Below are positions 14,295 to 17,344 of a stretch of 17,344 nt of DNA, piece after piece (positions within the stretch are counted from its first letter, which is position 1; each line of letters starts with the position of its first letter). Made by a program: the position numbers and the translations under genes. The notes below the pieces were generated by a model, which searched no databases, was not told where the DNA came from, and worked only from the letters and a program-made list of their open reading frames with translations. This DNA is from Bacteroidota bacterium (lineage in GTDB: Bacteria > Bacteroidota > Bacteroidia > Flavobacteriales > Flavobacteriaceae): assembly GCA_023457535.1 (NCBI GenBank), contig JAEWLN010000179.1, positions 1-17,344 on the forward strand, read 5' to 3'.

Positions 14295-14368
14295 GTTCCG
14301 ATAAAGTTTTGTTAAATTAATTACGATGGAGGCGAAATGCTTAATTTTATTGGCTTAAAACGTAGCCG

Positions 14369-14908
14369 ATGAGATTTTTGATTGCTGCATTTTCAAGTAT
14401 CGCGCTGATCGCATGCCGACAAAAAGAAGTTGGCACCGTTCCGGCATCTGCCGCGCCCCCAAAGCCGCTGACCGTTTTCAGCAAAGAGGGCATCAGCGTT
14501 CCGTCCTACGATTTTAAATCTTTTGAACCCCAACTGCTCAAGCAAACCGACACTACTTATGTGGTCAACTTCTGGGCAACGTGGTGCGCTCCTTGCATTG
14601 CGGAATTACCCCATTTTGAAAAAATCAACACCGACTATAAAAATCGTAAAATCAAGGTACTGCTCGTAAGTCTTGACTTCAAAAAACAGGTTGAATCTAA
14701 TTTGCTGCCGTTTATCAAACGCAAGAACCTGCGATCTGAAGTGATCCATCTCAGTGACCCCGATGCCAATGCATGGATATCCAGGGTGGATTCCTCATGG
14801 TCCGGCGCGATACCGGCCACTTTGATTTACAACAAAAATAAGCGTACCTTTTACGAGCAAACATTTACCTTTGAACAGCTGCAAACCGAACTTTTAAAAT
14901 TCAATTAA
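14369..14908 (+). CDS. TlpA-like thioredoxin-fold lipoprotein
   Basis: A 179-residue thiol-disulfide oxidoreductase of the TlpA/ResA type. The N-terminus has a lipoprotein signal with the lipobox LIAC (Cys16), so it is anchored to a membrane facing the periplasm. The active site WCAPC is at residues 72-76, in the conserved context VVNFWATWCAPCIAELPHF, and the cis-proline is Pro149 in GAIPATLIY. Such proteins reduce disulfides in the envelope, for example in cytochrome c maturation, and are usually kept reduced by DsbD or CcdA; dsbD is at the left of this window. It is divergent from marR and first of three tightly spaced redox/sulfur genes. No good plus-strand promoter was found; a TAATTTTA box at 14342-14349 is a weak candidate. 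Confidence 0.92.
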   Translation: MRFLIAAFSSIALIACRQKEVGTVPASAAPPKPLTVFSKEGISVPSYDFKSFEPQLLKQTDTTYVVNFWATWCAPCIAELPHFEKINTDYKNRKIKVLLVSLDFKKQVESNLLPFIKRKNLRSEVIHLSDPDANAWISRVDSSWSGAIPATLIYNKNKRTFYEQTFTFEQLQTELLKFN

Positions 14909-14925
14909 CTATTAAATCCACCACC

Positions 14926-15537
14926 ATGAAAAAATTACCACTGTTGGCCCTGGCAGTAGTTGTCGCTGCGGCAAGTGCCTTTACACTCAAGCCGGCTATT
15001 GCGGGCTACAAGATCGGCGATGTTGCTACGGATTTCAGGCTTAAGTCGACGCAGGATAAAATGGTATCACTCAAAGACTACAAGGAGGCCAAGGGATTTA
15101 TCGTCATTTTCACGTGCAACCACTGCCCGTATGCCAAAGCGTACGAAGACCGCATTATCGCGCTGGACAAAAAATACAGCAAACAGGGTTATCCGGTCAT
15201 CGCCATCAACCCGAACAATCCCGCCAAGCAGCCCGAAGACGCATTCGACCGCATGAAAACGCGCGCAAAGGAAAAGAAGTTTACGTTCCCGTATCTGTTC
15301 GACCAGGGCCAGCGTATCTATCCGCAATATGGCGCGACCAAAACGCCGCATGTGTATCTGCTGCAAAAAACCGCCAAGGGCAACATCGTAAAATACATCG
15401 GTGCGATCGATGACAATCACGAAGATGAAAAGGCCGTAAAAGAAAAATATGTAGAAAATGCAGTAAACGCGCTACTTTCGGGCAAAGAAGTACCTGTAAA
15501 AGAAACCAAAGCCATCGGCTGTTCCATTAAAGTATAA
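14926..15537 (+). CDS. Periplasmic thioredoxin-like (AhpC/TSA-type) protein
   Basis: A 203-residue thioredoxin-fold protein with an N-terminal signal (MKKLPLLALA then VVVAAASA). The active site is CNHCPYA (Cys64, Cys67), the form seen in the redoxin/AhpC-TSA-like family with TCNHCPYAKAYEDR, and the probable cis-proline is Pro141 in TKTPHVYLL. Near the end Cys199 in AIGCSIKV is a feature of this family, and may pair with or help the active site. The residue pattern AIDDNHEDEKAV is also typical. Its exact substrate is unknown. It follows the tlpA-like gene by 17 bases and precedes the rhodanese by one base, so all three are probably one transcript. Confidence 0.9.
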   Translation: MKKLPLLALAVVVAAASAFTLKPAIAGYKIGDVATDFRLKSTQDKMVSLKDYKEAKGFIVIFTCNHCPYAKAYEDRIIALDKKYSKQGYPVIAINPNNPAKQPEDAFDRMKTRAKEKKFTFPYLFDQGQRIYPQYGATKTPHVYLLQKTAKGNIVKYIGAIDDNHEDEKAVKEKYVENAVNALLSGKEVPVKETKAIGCSIKV

Positions 15538-15538
15538 T

Positions 15539-15853
15539 ATGAATCTGAACCAACAAGAATGGGCTTCGCAACTCGAAAGTGATCCCAACGCCGTCATTCT
15601 CGACGTGCGCACCGCAGACGAATTTGCCGACGGATACATTCCCGGCGCCGTCAACATCGACATTTACAAAGGTCAGGGCTTCATTTACGAAGTCGACCAA
15701 TTGGACAAAACCAAGCATTTCTATGTGTATTGCAAGGCTGGCGCACGCAGCGATCAGGCGTGCCAGATCATGCAACAGCTCGGGTTCGAGCACACCTACA
15801 ATTTGCTCGGCGGTTTTATGAACTGGCAAGGCGATGTGACGTCCACTGAATAA
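15539..15853 (+). CDS. Single-domain rhodanese-like protein
   Basis: A 104-residue stand-alone rhodanese. Family landmarks: VILDVRTADEFADGYIPGAVNI (the DVRTxxEF and HIPGA-type motif, with Tyr replacing the usual His) and the active-site loop YCKAGARS with Cys65, then LGGFMNW. The catalytic cysteine is intact, so it can form a persulfide and transfer sulfane sulfur; the acceptor is unknown. It has no signal peptide and is therefore cytoplasmic, unlike the two envelope proteins upstream. Its ATG overlaps almost directly with the preceding stop (one-base gap), which suggests translational coupling. A terminator follows. Confidence 0.93.
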   Translation: MNLNQQEWASQLESDPNAVILDVRTADEFADGYIPGAVNIDIYKGQGFIYEVDQLDKTKHFYVYCKAGARSDQACQIMQQLGFEHTYNLLGGFMNWQGDVTSTE

Positions 15854-15856
15854 ATC

Positions 15857-15879
15857 AAGCCGCGAAAAGCGGCTTTTTT
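15857..15879 (+). terminator. Rho-independent terminator after the rhodanese gene
   Basis: AAGCCGC pairs perfectly with GCGGCTT around a GAAAA loop, followed by six T residues. It lies four bases past the stop and ends the tlpA - thioredoxin - rhodanese unit. Confidence 0.9.
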
Positions 15880-15935
15880 GTTGGTTTTGGATATGGAATT
15901 GACGAATCAGAAGACCTTGTCGGTCACCAATCCCG

Positions 15936-16691
15936 TCAGATCAGCTGCAAATGCGGTCGTACCTGTAATTCTACAATGTCGCACCGCGTGGGTTGTGAAA
16001 GGCAAAACAGCACACACATTGCGATGTCCTGGGCTTTGAGCATTTCCATCTTATCGATTTTATCCTGATGATCGGCTTTGCTGCCAGGCTGCATATCGCT
16101 GGTAACGGCGCCGGGCTCGATCAGCGAAACCTTGATTCCCTCAGGATTGACTTCTTTTCTGAGCGCGGCTGAAAAGCCTTGTATGGCGGCTTTGGTAGTG
16201 ACGTAAATCGTGCCTGTTTCCTCGCGTACGTCGGCACTCATCGACCCGATATTGACAATGTGACCCGATTTTTGCGCCTGCATTTTCGTCACGGCCTCTT
16301 TGGCAAAGGCCAGATATCCGATGATGTTGGTATTAATGATGTACTGCCAGTCTTCCGGATTTCCATCCAGAATGCCGCCCGCGGCCACCGCTGCGTTATT
16401 GATCAGCATGTCGATGCCGCCCAGGCAGCTTTCGATCGATTTGAACACGCGACTGCGGTCTTCAGGGTCTGAGACGTCGGCCGCGCAGCCGTAGAGCTCG
16501 CTTTTTTTGTGATGGGCGCGGATTTCTTTATAAGCGTCACGAAGGTCGTTTTTATCGCGCCCAAAGATGAACACGCGACCGCCCAGGCTCACGAGCAAAT
16601 CCGCGATCGCTTTGCCAATTCCGGTTGTTCCGCCTGTAATTACAATGCGTTTTCCTTCGATATTTTTCGAAAAATACTGGGTTAGTTCCAT
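15936..16691 (-). CDS. Short-chain dehydrogenase/reductase (classical SDR)
   Basis: A 251-residue NAD(P)-dependent oxidoreductase. The cofactor motif TGGTTGIG is at 19-26, the NNAA motif at 98-101, and the catalytic set Asn122, Ser150, Tyr163 and Lys167 (YVTTK) is complete, with EPGAV after it. An Arg in FGRDKND (45) after the second strand suggests NADP preference; this is an inference. The best general match is to the clan of YdfG/serine-dehydrogenase-like SDRs, but the substrate cannot be told. The gene starts 13 bases after the small lipoprotein gene and probably shares its transcript. It converges on the rhodanese unit. Confidence 0.92.
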   Translation of the reverse strand: MELTQYFSKNIEGKRIVITGGTTGIGKAIADLLVSLGGRVFIFGRDKNDLRDAYKEIRAHHKKSELYGCAADVSDPEDRSRVFKSIESCLGGIDMLINNAAVAAGGILDGNPEDWQYIINTNIIGYLAFAKEAVTKMQAQKSGHIVNIGSMSADVREETGTIYVTTKAAIQGFSAALRKEVNPEGIKVSLIEPGAVTSDMQPGSKADHQDKIDKMEMLKAQDIAMCVLFCLSQPTRCDIVELQVRPHLQLI

Positions 16692-16704
16692 AAAATAGAC
16701 CGGT

Positions 16705-17034
16705 TTATTTGTCCCCTGCTGTGGTTTTCCGTCCGTGCGTGTCGCTTTGACCCGCCATGTTCGGGTCGTGGCCCGTTCCGGTGGATGCGGGCGTGACCGG
16801 ATTTTCGGTTTTGGGCGGATCGCCCGGTTTGCGGTTGCGGTTGTCTTCAGCGTTGCTTCCGGGACTTTCGAGCGTGTCGCCTGTGGCAGTGCGGTCGTTT
16901 TCCATATCCGAATTCACGCGGTTCGATTGGACAGTCCCTTCATCGGACATACTTGATCCCGAGCGGTTGTTGTTGGTGCAGGCCAGTGTCAACACGGTTG
17001 CGATTGCGAGCGCGGAGGTGATTTTTGCATTCAT
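16705..17034 (-). CDS. Small hydrophilic lipoprotein, hypothetical
   Basis: A 109-residue protein with a lipoprotein signal: MNAKITSALAIATVLTLAC, lipobox TLAC at residues 16-19. The remainder is low in hydrophobic residues and rich in Asn, Asp, Gly, Pro, Thr and Ser (NNNRSGSS, PKTENPVTPASTGTG), so it is probably disordered and exposed on a membrane. I do not recognise a family or function. The frame stays open upstream to 17199, but that part lies antisense-free inside the Rieske gene on the same strand and lacks a signal; a start at 17040 (two residues longer, MIMNAK) is equally possible. It is 26 bases after the Rieske-domain gene and 13 bases before the SDR. Confidence 0.8.
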   Translation of the reverse strand: MNAKITSALAIATVLTLACTNNNRSGSSMSDEGTVQSNRVNSDMENDRTATGDTLESPGSNAEDNRNRKPGDPPKTENPVTPASTGTGHDPNMAGQSDTHGRKTTAGDK

Positions 17035-17060
17035 AATCATGTGTTTTAATTTATAATCGT

Positions 17061-17344
17061 TTACTCCAGATTTTCGAGATCGGTCAGCGCCGGCCCGTTC
17101 ATCACCGTTCCATTGCACGAGAACCGCGAACCGTGGCACGGGCAATCGAACGTTTTCTCGTCGCCGTTCCATTGGACGATACACCCAAGGTGCGGGCATA
17201 CGGCGCTGAATACGTGCAGATGATTATCGGCATCCCGGTAAACGGCCATCTTTTTCACGCCCGAGGTCATAACGCCGCCTTCTCCGCGCGGAAGTTGTTC
17301 CATCGATTCCACGTCGGACGGACGTACCCAATCCAGGTATTGAG
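17061..17344 (-). CDS. FAD-dependent oxidoreductase, C-terminal Rieske [2Fe-2S] domain, 5'-partial
   Basis: The frame runs off the right edge of the window, so only about the last 94 residues are seen. They form a Rieske domain with both cluster motifs: CPH (in AVCPHLGC) and CPCH (in FDCPCHGSRF), four ligands intact. The residues before it (QYLDWVRPSDVESMEQL) and the phrase GEGGVM fit the C-terminal end of the bacterial FAD-dependent oxidoreductases that carry a Rieske domain after a DAO-type flavin domain; the flavin part would be upstream, outside the window. A GTG inside it at 17312 is not the start. The substrate is unknown. It heads a run with the lipoprotein and SDR genes on the same strand. 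Confidence 0.85.
   Translation of the reverse strand, partial: QYLDWVRPSDVESMEQLPRGEGGVMTSGVKKMAVYRDADNHLHVFSAVCPHLGCIVQWNGDEKTFDCPCHGSRFSCNGTVMNGPALTDLENLE

Overview
The window reads as a chromosomal segment of a member of the Bacteroidota, most likely in or near the Flavobacteriia. Three things point there. Several upstream regions carry the Bacteroidota-type promoter (TTG or TTTG about 18-20 nt before TAnnTTTG) instead of the E. coli pattern. Shine-Dalgarno sequences are weak or absent before most starts. The gene content is also typical: a secreted C1B peptidase, paired YceI proteins and an Asp-Lys-Val-tailed periplasmic thioredoxin-like protein. I cannot name the species. No rRNA, tRNA, insertion sequence, CRISPR array or phage gene was recognised.

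Bases 1-6440. The window opens inside dsbD (thiol-disulfide transporter, start lost upstream). A terminator separates it from a convergent gene for a small PH-domain protein. A roughly 400-base intergenic stretch holds a promoter for each of its flanking genes and little else. Then follow, on the plus strand, comM (Mg-chelatase-like AAA+ ATPase), yaaA (peroxide stress) and an exported bleomycin-hydrolase-like cysteine peptidase, closed by a strong terminator.

Bases 6441-11700, minus strand. A small charged helical protein of unknown function has its own strong promoter. Upstream lies a complete tripartite efflux operon, transcribed as tetR - tolC-like - hlyD/emrA-like - emrB-like MFS, with very tight spacing. 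The tetR promoter is covered by two 15-bp direct copies of a palindromic site, which fits autoregulation.

Bases 11700-14340, minus strand. A hairpin bracketed by 8-bp direct repeats lies in an otherwise non-coding stretch. Then come a stand-alone glutamine amidotransferase (trpG/pabA) whose start codon abuts a terminator, a first YceI protein, a terminated second YceI protein, and marR. marR and the second yceI form a two-gene operon. Two perfect 16-bp palindromes, 32 bp apart, sit in the marR promoter region, which also faces the next, divergent genes.

Bases 14341-15880, plus strand. A thiol-redox cluster: a TlpA-like lipoprotein, a periplasmic thioredoxin-like protein and a single-domain rhodanese, packed 17 bp and 1 bp apart and closed by a terminator. 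With dsbD at the left edge and the divergent MarR/YceI pair, this is the most system-like part of the window: a possible envelope redox or electrophile-stress divergon. Bases 15936-17344, minus strand, hold the C-terminal Rieske part of a larger oxidoreductase (start lost), a small disordered lipoprotein and a short-chain dehydrogenase, close enough to be one operon.

I see no clearly new multi-gene system. The best leads are the doubled operators, the structured intergenic element and the unknown 114-residue protein.
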